A program made the position numbers and the translations under genes. Positions 8,563-17,044 of a stretch of 64,000 bases of DNA are shown piece after piece. Within the stretch, counting starts at the first letter, position 1. Each line of letters begins with the position of its first letter. The DNA is from Chitinophaga rhizosphaerae (lineage in GTDB: Bacteria > Bacteroidota > Bacteroidia > Chitinophagales > Chitinophagaceae): NCBI RefSeq assembly GCF_003958645.1, contig NZ_RXLO01000004.1:124001-188000 (forward strand), written 5' to 3'. The notes under the pieces are model-generated. The model made no database searches. It was given only the letters and a program-made list of their open reading frames with translations, and had not been told where the DNA came from.

Positions 8563-9665
8563 AGAAACTGTTATTCACACCCGGCCCGCTCACCACTTCG
8601 CACACCGTAAAAGCCGCTGCCATGGAAGATATGGGCTCGCGCGACGCCGCTTTCGTAACCACCGTGAAAGAGATCCGCGAAGCATTGCCGGTACTGGGCC
8701 ATGTGTCGAAAGAAGAAGGGTATGAAACCGTGCTGATGCAGGGCTCCGGCACCTTCGGCGTGGAAAGTGTCATCAGCAGCGCCATCGGCGAAAACGACCA
8801 CCTGCTGGTATTGAGCAACGGCGCTTACGGCGAGCGAATCGTCAAAATGTGCGCGATCCACAAACTGCCGCACACCGTGCTCCGCTTCGAAGAAAACGAA
8901 ATAACAGACCCCGCCGCCGTGCGCCGCCAGTTGGAACAAGCGCCCCATATCACGCATCTGGCCTGCATCCATAGCGAAACCACCACCGGACTTTTCAATC
9001 CCATCGAAGCCATCGGCGCCATTTGCGCAGAACTTGGCAAAACGTTTATCGTAGACGCCATGAGCAGCTTCGGCGGCGTGGAGATCGACATCCGCAAGGC
9101 CCATATCCAGTTCCTCGTTTCCTCTTCCAACAAATGCATCGAAGGCATTCCCGGTTTCGCGTTCGTGATCGCGGAAAAAGCGGCGCTCCTCAAAACAAAA
9201 GGCCAGGCACGCAGCCTCAGCCTCGATCTGTATGAACAATGGAACGGCCTCGAAACAAACGGACAATTCCGCTTTACCCCGCCCACGCTCAGCATTATGG
9301 CTTTCCGCCAGGCGATGCGCGAACTGGAGGAAGAAGGCGGCATCCCCGCCCGCGAGGCGCGATACCGCAAAAACAAGGAAACGCTCGACAAGGGGATGGA
9401 AGCCCTCGGCTTCGTGCAGTACCTGCGCCCGGAAATCCAGGGGCACATCATCACATCGTTCCTCTATCCTAACGATCCCTCTTTCCACTTCGAGGAATTT
9501 TACCAGGCACTCAGCGACCGCAACTTCGTCATCTATCCCGGCAAACTGAGCAAAACCAACGCTTTCCGCATCGGCAACATCGGCCAGATCTTCCCGGAAG
9601 ACGTTTCCGCGCTCGTGCAGGCCATCGGCGAGATCATGCAAAAAGAAGCTACGCTTTCCAAATAA
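8559..9665 (+). CDS. phnW: 2-aminoethylphosphonate--pyruvate transaminase
   Basis: 368 residues, the usual PhnW length. It converts 2-aminoethylphosphonate plus pyruvate to phosphonoacetaldehyde plus alanine with pyridoxal phosphate. Recognisable segments: LLFTPGPLTTSHTVK and MGSRDAAF at the N-terminus, MQGSGTFGVESV, HSETTTGLFNP, VDAMSSFGG with the cofactor aspartate, and SSNKCIEGIPGF, whose Lys192 should form the Schiff base. The ATG at 8559 overlaps the carrier stop codon; longer upstream frames lie inside that gene and are not real. The next step is supplied by the convergent phnY and phnA genes. A hairpin terminator follows. Confidence 0.95.
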   Translation: MKKLLFTPGPLTTSHTVKAAAMEDMGSRDAAFVTTVKEIREALPVLGHVSKEEGYETVLMQGSGTFGVESVISSAIGENDHLLVLSNGAYGERIVKMCAIHKLPHTVLRFEENEITDPAAVRRQLEQAPHITHLACIHSETTTGLFNPIEAIGAICAELGKTFIVDAMSSFGGVEIDIRKAHIQFLVSSSNKCIEGIPGFAFVIAEKAALLKTKGQARSLSLDLYEQWNGLETNGQFRFTPPTLSIMAFRQAMRELEEEGGIPAREARYRKNKETLDKGMEALGFVQYLRPEIQGHIITSFLYPNDPSFHFEEFYQALSDRNFVIYPGKLSKTNAFRIGNIGQIFPEDVSALVQAIGEIMQKEATLSK

Positions 9666-9687
9666 CTATTTTTTCAACACAACTATG

Positions 9688-9718
9688 AAGGCGCGCCCAT
9701 CACCGGGTGCGCCTTTTT
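9688..9718 (+). terminator. Hairpin terminator after phnW
   Basis: The arms AAGGCGC-G-CCC and GGG-T-GCGCCTT pair around a short loop and are followed by a T-tract (TTTTT). It lies 22 bp after the phnW stop and separates the plus unit from the convergent phnY gene. Confidence 0.75.
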
Positions 9719-9792
9719 CTATCTTCCCCCGAAAAAGAAAACGGCCACGGTAATCCGCGGCCGCCATCATGCAAACAATAACTGGGTTCCTG

Positions 9793-11235
9793 TTACCAGG
9801 GCAGTGAAAATGTTTTGACGTACGTGAAGCATTTCATGGCCTCGATCACGCCTTCCTTGATGCCCAAACCGGAATCCTTGATGCCGCCGAAAGGCGAGCT
9901 TTCGATCCGGTAACCAGGCACTTCGTTGATGTTGACCGTTCCCATCCGGAGGTTTTTCACCGCATGGAGCGCCTTTTCCATGTCTTTTGTTACAATACCG
10001 GACGACAGCCCGAAAGCCGTACCATTGGCCAGCTCGATGGCGTCTTCGAGGTTTTTCACTTTCATGACGGGCGCCAGCGGACCGAAAGATTCCTGCACGA
10101 CCATCTGGGCATCGCGGGGAACGTCGGTAATGACGGTGGGCTCGAGGAGCGCGCCGGTCCTGCGGCCGCCGATGCGCACTTTCGCACCCTGGGCCACGGC
10201 TTTGTTCACCACATCTTCGAGATATTTTGCCGCGGGCTCGTCGATCACCGTACCCACACGCGTTTCGGGGAGTTCGGGATCACCGGCCAGGTATTCCTTT
10301 GTTTTCTCGATCAGTTTTTCCACGAACGCATCATGAATACTTTCCTGCACGAGGATGCGCTTCACCGCGGTACAGCGTTGACCGGAGTTGCGGTAAGCGC
10401 CTTCGGCTGCGAGGGTGACGGCGAGGTCCATATCGGCATCTTCGAGGATGATCAGCGGATCGTTGCCACCCAGTTCGAGGATCACTTTCTTGTACCCGGC
10501 CTGTTTGGCGATGATCTTCCCCACCGCCACGCTGCCGGTGAACGACACGAGCTCCACGCGCGGGTCTGTCACCAGCACTTCCGCCACTTCCGCCGTAGGC
10601 CCGAGCAATACGCTCAGCATGGCCGGCGGCAATCCTGCTTCGTACAGCAGCTCCACGAAACGAACGGCCGTGAGCGGCGTTTTCTCGGAAGGCTTCAGGA
10701 TGACGGGCGTTCCCGTGGCGATGGCCGGCGCGATTTTATGCGCCACCTGGTTCAGCGGATGGTTAAAGGGTGTGATGGCCACCGCGAGCGACAACGGCTC
10801 ACGGGTCGTGAATATTTTGCGGGCCTTGCCCTGCGGGGAAATGTCGCAGGAGAAGATCTGTCCGTCGTCTTTGAGCGATTCCAGCGCCGCGAAATGCAGC
10901 ACATCCCGCGCGCGGCCCACTTCATAGCGTGCCTCGCGGAGCGCGAGCCCTGCTTCGGAAGTGATCAGGCGGGCAAATTCCTCTTTACGTTCTTCGAGCA
11001 GTTGCCGTGCCTTATCGAGCACTGCGAAACGCTCGTAACGCGTTTGTTTTACGTTGGCGGAAAGTCCGGCTACGATGGCAGCTTCGGTGTCTTTCCGGGT
11101 AGCCAGCGATACCGTTCCGGCGAGACGGCCGTTGTACGGACTCCGCACTTCCAGCTTCTGTGCGGAAATGACGGGTTCTCCGGCGATGTATCCTGTGAGC
11201 GACAAAGTTGCGTCTGGTGCAATGGTATTTGACAT
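9793..11235 (-). CDS. phnY: Phosphonoacetaldehyde dehydrogenase (aldehyde dehydrogenase family)
   Basis: 480 residues of the NAD(P)-dependent aldehyde dehydrogenase superfamily. It has the Rossmann cofactor segment (SFTGSVAVGK), the general base in ELGGNDP (Glu254) and the nucleophile in NSGQRCTA (Cys288). The family alone does not fix the substrate. The call rests on its position 8 bp after phnA on the same strand and opposite phnW, the known PhnW-PhnY-PhnA route in which phosphonoacetaldehyde is oxidised to phosphonoacetate. It could act on other small aldehydes, but the locus makes this assignment strong. Confidence 0.88.
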   Translation of the reverse strand: MSNTIAPDATLSLTGYIAGEPVISAQKLEVRSPYNGRLAGTVSLATRKDTEAAIVAGLSANVKQTRYERFAVLDKARQLLEERKEEFARLITSEAGLALREARYEVGRARDVLHFAALESLKDDGQIFSCDISPQGKARKIFTTREPLSLAVAITPFNHPLNQVAHKIAPAIATGTPVILKPSEKTPLTAVRFVELLYEAGLPPAMLSVLLGPTAEVAEVLVTDPRVELVSFTGSVAVGKIIAKQAGYKKVILELGGNDPLIILEDADMDLAVTLAAEGAYRNSGQRCTAVKRILVQESIHDAFVEKLIEKTKEYLAGDPELPETRVGTVIDEPAAKYLEDVVNKAVAQGAKVRIGGRRTGALLEPTVITDVPRDAQMVVQESFGPLAPVMKVKNLEDAIELANGTAFGLSSGIVTKDMEKALHAVKNLRMGTVNINEVPGYRIESSPFGGIKDSGLGIKEGVIEAMKCFTYVKTFSLPW

Positions 11236-11243
11236 AACAGGTA

Positions 11244-12488
11244 TTAATTGAGCGTGGTACCGTTTACGGTAAAATCGAAAACATCGAAGTTGCGGGGGTC
11301 GCCGCCGGCTTTGCTGCGGTAGGTGGCTTTCAGCGGGTGCGAAATGAGCAGGGGCACCATTTCTTCGTACCGCCCGCCGTGGGAGCGCAGGCCGGAGTCG
11401 AGCGCGGAGAGGTCGTGATGCGCGGGGGTGCGGCCCACCACTACATCGCGGGCGGAAAGCACCACCAGGTCTGCGATCCGGTCTGCCGGCTGTTCCAGCA
11501 AATGAACGGCCATGTCTTTATTATGCACTTCGGTGATACCGGGTTGTGCCTGCAGCCAGCCGGCCACTTCCGTTTCGCTCACGCCTTCGGGCAGGTGAAC
11601 GGCCACATAGGAGCCAAGGGCGCCGTGGTGTTTCACGTAAGGGTCGGTGATGGGGCAGATCACGCGGAAGCCGGGGCCGAATTTTTCGGTGAGCATCGTT
11701 TCCACGTACAACACGTTAGGTGTGCCGTCTTCCTTCTGCTTGGCGTTCATGCCATGGTCTGCCGTGGCGCCGATAACGGCTCCTGCGGCCAGGAGCCTTC
11801 CCAGCTCATGATCGATGGCTTCGTAGAACGCCAGCGAGGGGCCATCCTCGGGCGCGTAGGTATGTTGCATGTAGTCGGTCAAAGAGAGGTAGAGGAAATC
11901 GGCGAGGCCTTTTTCGATGAGGGCAACACCGGCGCGGAGCACAAAGAGGCTGGCGTCTGCACTATAGATCGCGGGGGTAGGGAGGCCAAGCACGGTTTCG
12001 ACGTTGCCGATGCCGTGGGTGGCTTCCTGGGCCTGGTTGGCTTTTTCGGCGGAAAACGCGATGCCGGTCATTTTGTGGCTGAGGATGTCGCGGAGTTTTT
12101 CCTTGGCGGTAACCACGGCTACCTTGCGGCCAGCGTTGGCGGCGGCGGCGAGGATGGTCTCGGAGCGGAGGTATTCCGCGGAGTTCATCATCACTTCCTC
12201 CTTGCGATCGGTGTCATAGAAGAAATTCCCGCAAATGCCATGTACGGCCGGTGTTACGCCCGTTACGATGGAGGAGTTGTTGACGTTGGTGAACGAAGGC
12301 AATGCGCCGCGGACCATGCCCCGGTAGCCCGAAAGGGTCATTTTTTTCAGGTTGGGCATACGGTCGTGCGCCAGCGTGATGTCGAGATATTCATCGGCGG
12401 AGCCGTCGAGGCAGATTACAACTACCGGTTGCGCCGGAGGTGTGTAGGTTTTGCCGTTTACGGTGAAAGATCTGGTGGAAATTGACAT
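11244..12488 (-). CDS. phnA: Phosphonoacetate hydrolase
   Basis: 414 residues of the alkaline-phosphatase/NPP superfamily. It cleaves the C-P bond of phosphonoacetate to acetate and phosphate with two zinc ions. The expected metal and nucleophile set is present: Asp28 (ICLDGS), Thr67 as nucleophile (LPSFTNVNNS), Asp205 and His209 (SLTDYMQH), Asp244-His245 (TADHGMN) and His370 (RSHGGRYE). I chose the ATG at 12488 (MSISTRSFTVNG), as in homologues; a frame extension to 12545 adds a non-conserved, poorly coding leader. The gene lies between the regulator and phnY on the same strand. It defines the phosphonoacetate branch rather than a PhnX phosphonatase route. Confidence 0.95.
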   Translation of the reverse strand: MSISTRSFTVNGKTYTPPAQPVVVICLDGSADEYLDITLAHDRMPNLKKMTLSGYRGMVRGALPSFTNVNNSSIVTGVTPAVHGICGNFFYDTDRKEEVMMNSAEYLRSETILAAAANAGRKVAVVTAKEKLRDILSHKMTGIAFSAEKANQAQEATHGIGNVETVLGLPTPAIYSADASLFVLRAGVALIEKGLADFLYLSLTDYMQHTYAPEDGPSLAFYEAIDHELGRLLAAGAVIGATADHGMNAKQKEDGTPNVLYVETMLTEKFGPGFRVICPITDPYVKHHGALGSYVAVHLPEGVSETEVAGWLQAQPGITEVHNKDMAVHLLEQPADRIADLVVLSARDVVVGRTPAHHDLSALDSGLRSHGGRYEEMVPLLISHPLKATYRSKAGGDPRNFDVFDFTVNGTTLN

Positions 12489-12571
12489 ATGACTTAGTTT
12501 ATAAATGCTAACTTTTGAATAGTAAAAGTAAACATTTTTACACAAGTCGCCTGTTAATTTTTTATGAAAGT

Positions 12572-12586
12572 TTTCCCCTGGGGAAA
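12572..12586. promoter_or_regulatory. Perfect palindrome, candidate operator before phnA
   Basis: TTTCCCC-T-GGGGAAA is an uninterrupted 15-bp dyad one base after the regulator stop codon and about 85 bp upstream of the phnA start. With a one-base centre it cannot form a good RNA hairpin, so a protein-binding site on DNA is more likely. A further TTTTCCCC half-site lies just inside the regulator gene. Binding by the neighbouring XRE-cupin protein is an inference. Confidence 0.4.
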
Positions 12587-13171
12587 TTATTTTTCCCCTT
12601 CCTGGAAGAAATAAATAACCAGGAGCAGGGCGGTATCGTCGCCCACATTGGAAGGTTTATGGCCGAGGCGGCCGTCGAAGAAGATGGAATCTCCGGCTTC
12701 GAGGATATATTTTTCGTTGTTGATGAGGTATTCCACGGTGCCCGAGATGACGTATTTGTATTCGTAGGCATCCGTTTTTACGATCTGGTTGCGGCGGGCG
12801 CCGGGCTTCAGTTCGAGGAGCACAACGTCTGTAGGGCCGCCTTTGATGTTGCGGGTGAGTACCCTTTTATAGAGGAATCCTTTCGCGTTTTCCTTTTCGA
12901 AATGCTGGTATTGGTCTTTTTTGATGATGAGGACCTTGGCCGCCTGTTTTTGCTGGTTGATGTCGTTGAAAAACTCGTTCATGTCCAGGTTGAGGGCCCG
13001 GATGATATTGACAAGCACGAGCAGGGAAGGAACGGTGCGGTTGTTCTCGATCTGGGAAATGAGACCTTTGCTCACGTCTGCCTTATTGGCCAGTTCCTGC
13101 ACCGTAATGCCTTTCGCCTTCCGCTTTTCCTTGATTTTATTGCTGATCTGAATGATGATGTCTTCCTGCAT
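12587..13171 (-). CDS. XRE-family transcriptional regulator with cupin domain
   Basis: 194 residues. An N-terminal XRE helix-turn-helix occupies about 8-65 (VQELANKADVSKGLISQIEN is the HTH core), followed by a linker and a C-terminal cupin_2 barrel at about 110-185 (YKYVISGTVEYLINNEKY, LEAGDSIFFDG). Such proteins sense a small ligand in the cupin pocket and control adjacent catabolic genes. It is the first gene of the phnA-phnY strand, so it likely regulates the AEP locus, possibly with AEP or phosphonoacetate as ligand. Whether it represses or activates is not visible. Confidence 0.88.
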   Translation of the reverse strand: MQEDIIIQISNKIKEKRKAKGITVQELANKADVSKGLISQIENNRTVPSLLVLVNIIRALNLDMNEFFNDINQQKQAAKVLIIKKDQYQHFEKENAKGFLYKRVLTRNIKGGPTDVVLLELKPGARRNQIVKTDAYEYKYVISGTVEYLINNEKYILEAGDSIFFDGRLGHKPSNVGDDTALLLVIYFFQEGEK

Positions 13172-13256
13172 CGTGTGTTCGTTTTACCTGGATGAAATTC
13201 GCTGATATTCCCGCCAAATTAGCTATTTTAAGGCATATTCGGGGGATAGAAAACCT

Positions 13257-13264
13257 TACTTTTG
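13257..13264 (+). promoter_or_regulatory. Candidate -7 promoter box for the MarC gene
   Basis: TACTTTTG matches the Bacteroidota -7 consensus TAnnTTTG, 15 bp before the chosen ATG at 13280. No good -33 TTTG was seen at the normal distance, and the leader would be very short, so this is tentative. Confidence 0.35.
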
Positions 13265-13279
13265 CTAAAATTTCCTCAT

Positions 13280-13849
13280 ATGTTCAGTATCGACCAGATC
13301 GTTACCGTAAGTTTTACCCTGTTCGCCGTGATCGATATCCTGGGATCTATCCCGGTTTTGCTGTCGCTGAAGGAAAAGATCGGGGAAATCAACGCGGTGA
13401 AGGCCACGCTGGCTTCCGGCATATTGATGGTGGCGTTTTTACTGGGTGGAAAGGCGTTTTTGAACCTGATGAGCGTAGACCTCCAATCGTTCGCCGTGGC
13501 CGGTTCCATCGTGATCTTCATCATCGGCCTGGAAATGATCCTGGGAATTGAATTCTTCAAAAGCGATCAGGACACCAAGACCGGGAGCCTCGTCCCCATT
13601 GCGTTCCCCCTCATCGCGGGCTCGGGCACCCTCACCACCATCATGTCCCTGAAAGCCGATTTCGGGGATTACAACATTCTGGCGGGCATCGTCCTGAACC
13701 TGCTGATCATCTACATCGTGCTCCGGTCGCTGAGCTACATCGAGCGCATCCTCGGAAAGGCAGGCCTGATGGTGCTCCGAAAGTTTTTCGGGGTGATATT
13801 GCTGGCCATTGCGGTCCGTATTTTCAAAAGCAACATCGGCACTTTATAA
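13280..13849 (+). CDS. MarC/UPF0056-family integral membrane protein
   Basis: 189 residues from the ATG at 13280 (MFSIDQIVTVSFTLFAVIDI); a TTG start at 13262 would add six residues and is less likely. Six hydrophobic helices are visible in the MarC pattern (about 5-25, 43-63, 68-88, 105-125, 133-155, 165-185), with the family segment VPIAFPLIAGSGTLTTIMSL between helices 3 and 4. MarC proteins are inner-membrane proteins of unknown function, once wrongly linked to multiple antibiotic resistance. It is transcribed divergently from the XRE-cupin regulator and looks functionally separate from the AEP locus. Confidence 0.9.
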   Translation: MFSIDQIVTVSFTLFAVIDILGSIPVLLSLKEKIGEINAVKATLASGILMVAFLLGGKAFLNLMSVDLQSFAVAGSIVIFIIGLEMILGIEFFKSDQDTKTGSLVPIAFPLIAGSGTLTTIMSLKADFGDYNILAGIVLNLLIIYIVLRSLSYIERILGKAGLMVLRKFFGVILLAIAVRIFKSNIGTL

Positions 13850-13903
13850 AATTCTTCCTAAATATTCATTTTTCCATTACATTTGCATTCCTTCAAAAGG
13901 CCC

Positions 13904-13975
13904 GGCCTCGTAGTACAATGGATAGTATAAGAGTTTCCGAAGCTCCAGATACAGGTTCGATTCCTGTCGAGGCTA
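13904..13975 (+). tRNA. tRNA-Arg(CCG)
   Basis: A 72-nt cloverleaf can be folded by hand: acceptor GGCCTCG with CGAGGCT (one G-U end pair), a D-arm GTAC/GTAT around AATGGATA, an anticodon loop TTCCGAA giving anticodon CCG with U33 and A37, and a T-arm ACAGG-TTCGATT-CCTGT. The anticodon stem AGAGT/GCTCC has an A-C mismatch at its base. CCA is not encoded. It reads arginine CGG codons. A strong terminator follows at once. Confidence 0.9.
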
Positions 13976-13980
13976 CCGGT

Positions 13981-14026
13981 AAAAACCCGCAAACCAGCTA
14001 CAATAAAGCGTTTGCGGGTTTTTTTA
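13981..14026 (+). terminator. Terminator after tRNA-Arg
   Basis: A 14-bp stem AAAAACCCGCAAAC (13981-13994) with GTTTGCGGGTTTTT (14010-14023), then further T residues. It ends the tRNA transcript. Confidence 0.85.
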
Positions 14027-14141
14027 TTGCCCGGCGCTGTCAACTTCGTGGCCCTTTCCCGCTCCTTCCCCTTTTCAGCCCCGAAAGTCCCGGATGCTTT
14101 TGAGCCAAAATCATTAGTTTTAAACCTAAATTCCTATACCC

Positions 14142-14624
14142 ATGTATACCCAAACTGAAGAAAACATACTCGACGAAGAAGTCGTATTAACCGAAGCCTC
14201 CACTGGCAAACGATTTGCCAATTACATCATCGATCTGATCGTTTTTTACCTCATCATGTTTTCGCTGGGCATCGTTATCGCCCTGATCTTTGGCGCCGAA
14301 GCGCTGGAATATGAGGAAACTGCCAGTTCAAAAGCACTGGAACTCATCCTATCGTTCGCCATTTACGGTACTTACTACGGCCTGACAGAAGGACTTTCAA
14401 AAGGTAAAACCCTCGGCAAAGCGATTACCGGCACCCGCGCCGTGCAAGAAGACGGCTCCCCGGTCAAACTCGCTTCAGCCTTCAAACGCGGCCTTATCCG
14501 GCTGATCCCCTTCGAAGTGCTGAGCGCGTTCGGCAGCCCCAGCTATCCATGGCACGACAAATGGTCGAATACGCTCGTTATCGATGAAAAACGGAGCACC
14601 GGTCGCAACGAATCCAACAACTGA
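14142..14624 (+). CDS. RDD-family membrane protein
   Basis: 160 residues. The RDD signature residues are visible: Arg in GKRFANYIIDLI at the start of helix 1 and the aspartate within that helix. Three hydrophobic stretches follow (about 28-50, 68-84, and a weaker one near 120-135) along with the family segment SKGKTLGKAITGTRAV. RDD proteins are small membrane proteins mostly of unknown function; some have been linked to ion transport. It stands alone between the tRNA terminator and its own terminator. Confidence 0.88.
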   Translation: MYTQTEENILDEEVVLTEASTGKRFANYIIDLIVFYLIMFSLGIVIALIFGAEALEYEETASSKALELILSFAIYGTYYGLTEGLSKGKTLGKAITGTRAVQEDGSPVKLASAFKRGLIRLIPFEVLSAFGSPSYPWHDKWSNTLVIDEKRSTGRNESNN

Positions 14625-14650
14625 TCCGAAGCAAATAAATAATCCCTGCA

Positions 14651-14688
14651 AATAGGGCTGACCGCATGCAAACGGTCAGCCCTATTTT
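14651..14688 (+). terminator. Terminator after the RDD gene
   Basis: A 14-bp perfect stem, AATAGGGCTGACCG (14651-14664) with CGGTCAGCCCTATT (14673-14686), followed by TT. The symmetric arms could also stop the convergent DUF3237 gene. Confidence 0.85.
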
Positions 14689-14722
14689 ATGTACTGATAC
14701 TACATCATTCCATCACCATTCC

Positions 14723-15247
14723 CTACCTGATCGCATAAATCCTGTATGCAACTTTCCCCACACCCGACAACCGCCCCACCCCGATCGCAACCGTATGATT
14801 CAGCCAGGCGTATTTCGGGGAACTGGTCTCGAAAACGGGGTTCGACCGGAAATAATAATCCTCCGGCGAAAGCGTATGCCCTTTCCCGGCGCCGATAACG
14901 GCATTCGTTTTCGCATCCGCAAACAGGTATCCCTGATAGGTTATATAAATCAGCGCCCCGTCGTCTGTCTGGACCGTGGCGCGGACGTCCATTTTAAAAG
15001 TGAGGGAGTCTGCAACGATCCCCCAATCCGCGCCGCCGGGCAACACCTTTCCATTGATCTTCCCCTTGACCGTTCCGCCGGTGGCGGGATAGATGACGCG
15101 GGTGCCGGGCAATACCTTGCCCACCATTTGCGGGGCCGACAATTCGAGCTCCATGTCGAAAATAAACTCAGATTTCAGTTCCTGTGAAAATAATTGCTGC
15201 CGGATGCAGGTGGATAGGATGAAAAGCGTGATAATAAATCTGTGCAT
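14723..15247 (-). CDS. DUF3237-type secreted protein
   Basis: 174 residues from the ATG at 15247. The N-terminus MHRFIITLFILSTCIRQQLF is a plausible export signal, and the mature part (FIFDMELELSAPQMVG, RVIYPATGGTVKG, GALIYITYQG, DYYFRSNPVFETSS) follows the DUF3237 pattern, a small lipocalin-like beta-barrel family of unknown function. An upstream extension of the frame to 15496 overlaps the SusD gene and crosses a terminator, so I rejected it. Promoter and partners are not evident. Confidence 0.8.
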   Translation of the reverse strand: MHRFIITLFILSTCIRQQLFSQELKSEFIFDMELELSAPQMVGKVLPGTRVIYPATGGTVKGKINGKVLPGGADWGIVADSLTFKMDVRATVQTDDGALIYITYQGYLFADAKTNAVIGAGKGHTLSPEDYYFRSNPVFETSSPKYAWLNHTVAIGVGRLSGVGKVAYRIYAIR

Positions 15248-15269
15248 ACATGATAAATTTATAATCATG

Positions 15270-15300
15270 AAAAACGGCGCCCGTCTGCAACGGGCGCCGT
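15270..15300 (-). terminator. Terminator of SusC/SusD operon 2
   Basis: A 10-bp stem ACGGCGCCCG (15274-15283) with CGGGCGCCGT (15291-15300), and on the minus strand a short T-tract (AAAA at 15270-15273 read in reverse). It lies 24 bp after the SusD stop codon. Confidence 0.75.
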
Positions 15301-15323
15301 GAGAGTTATGACAAATATAGGCA

Positions 15324-17027
15324 TTAGTGCGTCTGCTTGAGCGCTCCCTGGCTCCGGTCGATCTGCTGTTGCGGAATGGGGAACGTTTCGTCTTTCGCGT
15401 CGAAAGTAATGTTCTCGAAGGCAGAGAGGATATTCCCTTCGAAGCCCGAGTAACTTTCGATCGTTTGCTTGGCGATCCCCCAGCGCACGAGATCATAGAA
15501 GCGATGGCCTTCCAGCGCCAGTTCCAGCCTGCGCTCGAAGCGCACCGCGTTGCGCGCCATGTCTTGCGACGTAAACACCAGGTAAGGTTTCACGTTGTAA
15601 GCCGCTGCAGGCGTACCGCCCACCGTTCTCCCCGGCAGGTTGGCGGCCCGGGCGCGCACCTTGTTCACGAGCGCAAGCGCCGCCGCCAGGTTGTTCTTCT
15701 CGACATAGATTTCCGCTGCCATCAGATACACGTCTGCCAAACGGATAATGTTCACGTTCAGGCTCGTTACGTAGTTGGCGCCGGCAACCGTTTCCGTCCC
15801 GCGGGAGGATGCGTCTACCATGTGTTTCACGGCAACGAACGGCCCAGCGTACGCCGGGTCCCGGATCCAGGCGTCGCCCGGCATGATACCCCAGTCGCGG
15901 TAAGGAACGCCGCGGCGGCCAACGGTATAATCGAGGCGGGGATCGAATGCGAGGGATTTATTCACCTGGTAGTTATCCTTGGCGTTACCCGTCAGCCCGA
16001 AATCGGACAGATACGGATTGGTACGATAGCTGCCATCGAGCATGGGAAGGCCGAGGGGGGTTACGCGGAATGAATTCACCAGGTCGAAAGTAGGCTGGAA
16101 GAATCCGCAGCAGGAAACCGGCGCGGTACCATAGAAACCGCCGAGCATATCGCCGACGTTGGCGTTATCGCCGCTACCATCGGGGTTGATGGCGTGCTGT
16201 GCGGCGAAGATGCTTTCAGGGCCGTTTTCTTTCGTTACGTTGAAGTTATCGTCGAAGGGGATCGTCGTAATGTCGGGCCTTGCGGCGATAACGGTCGTGA
16301 ACAGCGGCAACGCTTCGTCGTATTTTTTCTGATAGAGGTACACTTTCCCCAGGTATGCCTGCGCAGCGGTCTTGTTGGCGCGGCCGGGATCAGACATGGT
16401 AACCGGGAGATTGTCCATCGCGAATTTGAAGTCGGCCTCGATCTTCGGATACACTTCTCCTTCGTTGGTCACTTTCAACGCGTCTTCGGGCGACATCGTT
16501 TCATCCACATAGGGAAGTTTGGAGAAAGTCCTGCGGAGGAAAAAGTAATAGTGCGCACGGAGGAAGCGGGCTTCGGCCTCTACTTCCCTGGCCCTCGTAT
16601 CGGAGAGCTTGTCGGCAGAACCGGCCTGTACCAGTTTCAGCAACCGCAGTGTGTTGTTACAACGGGCGATGCCTTCGTAGTACCGGTTCCACATGATCTC
16701 GGTATTATCGTTGGTGGGCGACACATAGTGCAGCTCTACCTGGTTCATGTTGGGCTGGTCGCCGTTATTACTGCCTTTGTGGGCGTTATCGGCGCCTACT
16801 TCCCCGAACAGCCATTGGCTGGGCGCGGAGGAATAGTTGCCCCAGGTACCGGAAACGTTGCCGTTTACCAGGCCGTATGCGCCTGTCAGCATACCTTCCA
16901 CACCCCGGGCGGATTTGATCTGGTCCTGGCTCAGTTCTCCCTGGGGGTTCCTTTCCAGGAAGTCTGCGCCGCAGGAGCCCAGTACTGTAGCGCATGCCAC
17001 TAATATGATGCTATGAATCCTTTTCAT
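15324..17027 (-). CDS. SusD/RagB-family outer-membrane lipoprotein (pair 2)
   Basis: 567 residues from the ATG at 17027; a TTG two codons upstream is a weaker option. The lipoprotein signal ends in VLGSC, then GADFLERNPQGELS, typical for SusD. The N-terminal TPR-like domain contains the common AEARFLRAHYYFFLRRTFSKLP element, and the C-terminal SusD domain ends with ALEGHRFYDLVRWG and FPIPQQQID. It is a surface glycan-binding partner of the SusC protein encoded immediately upstream (17 bp apart). No polysaccharide-degrading enzyme is encoded nearby, so the substrate is open. Confidence 0.95.
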   Translation of the reverse strand: MKRIHSIILVACATVLGSCGADFLERNPQGELSQDQIKSARGVEGMLTGAYGLVNGNVSGTWGNYSSAPSQWLFGEVGADNAHKGSNNGDQPNMNQVELHYVSPTNDNTEIMWNRYYEGIARCNNTLRLLKLVQAGSADKLSDTRAREVEAEARFLRAHYYFFLRRTFSKLPYVDETMSPEDALKVTNEGEVYPKIEADFKFAMDNLPVTMSDPGRANKTAAQAYLGKVYLYQKKYDEALPLFTTVIAARPDITTIPFDDNFNVTKENGPESIFAAQHAINPDGSGDNANVGDMLGGFYGTAPVSCCGFFQPTFDLVNSFRVTPLGLPMLDGSYRTNPYLSDFGLTGNAKDNYQVNKSLAFDPRLDYTVGRRGVPYRDWGIMPGDAWIRDPAYAGPFVAVKHMVDASSRGTETVAGANYVTSLNVNIIRLADVYLMAAEIYVEKNNLAAALALVNKVRARAANLPGRTVGGTPAAAYNVKPYLVFTSQDMARNAVRFERRLELALEGHRFYDLVRWGIAKQTIESYSGFEGNILSAFENITFDAKDETFPIPQQQIDRSQGALKQTH

Positions 17028-17044
17028 GTTCAAATACTTTTAAA

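Noticed and set aside
12489-12545. N-terminal extension of phnA
   Set aside because: The added 19 residues are not like PhnA N-termini and come from AT-rich promoter-like DNA.
13918-14103. 61-codon plus-strand frame
   Set aside because: It lies across tRNA-Arg and its terminator.
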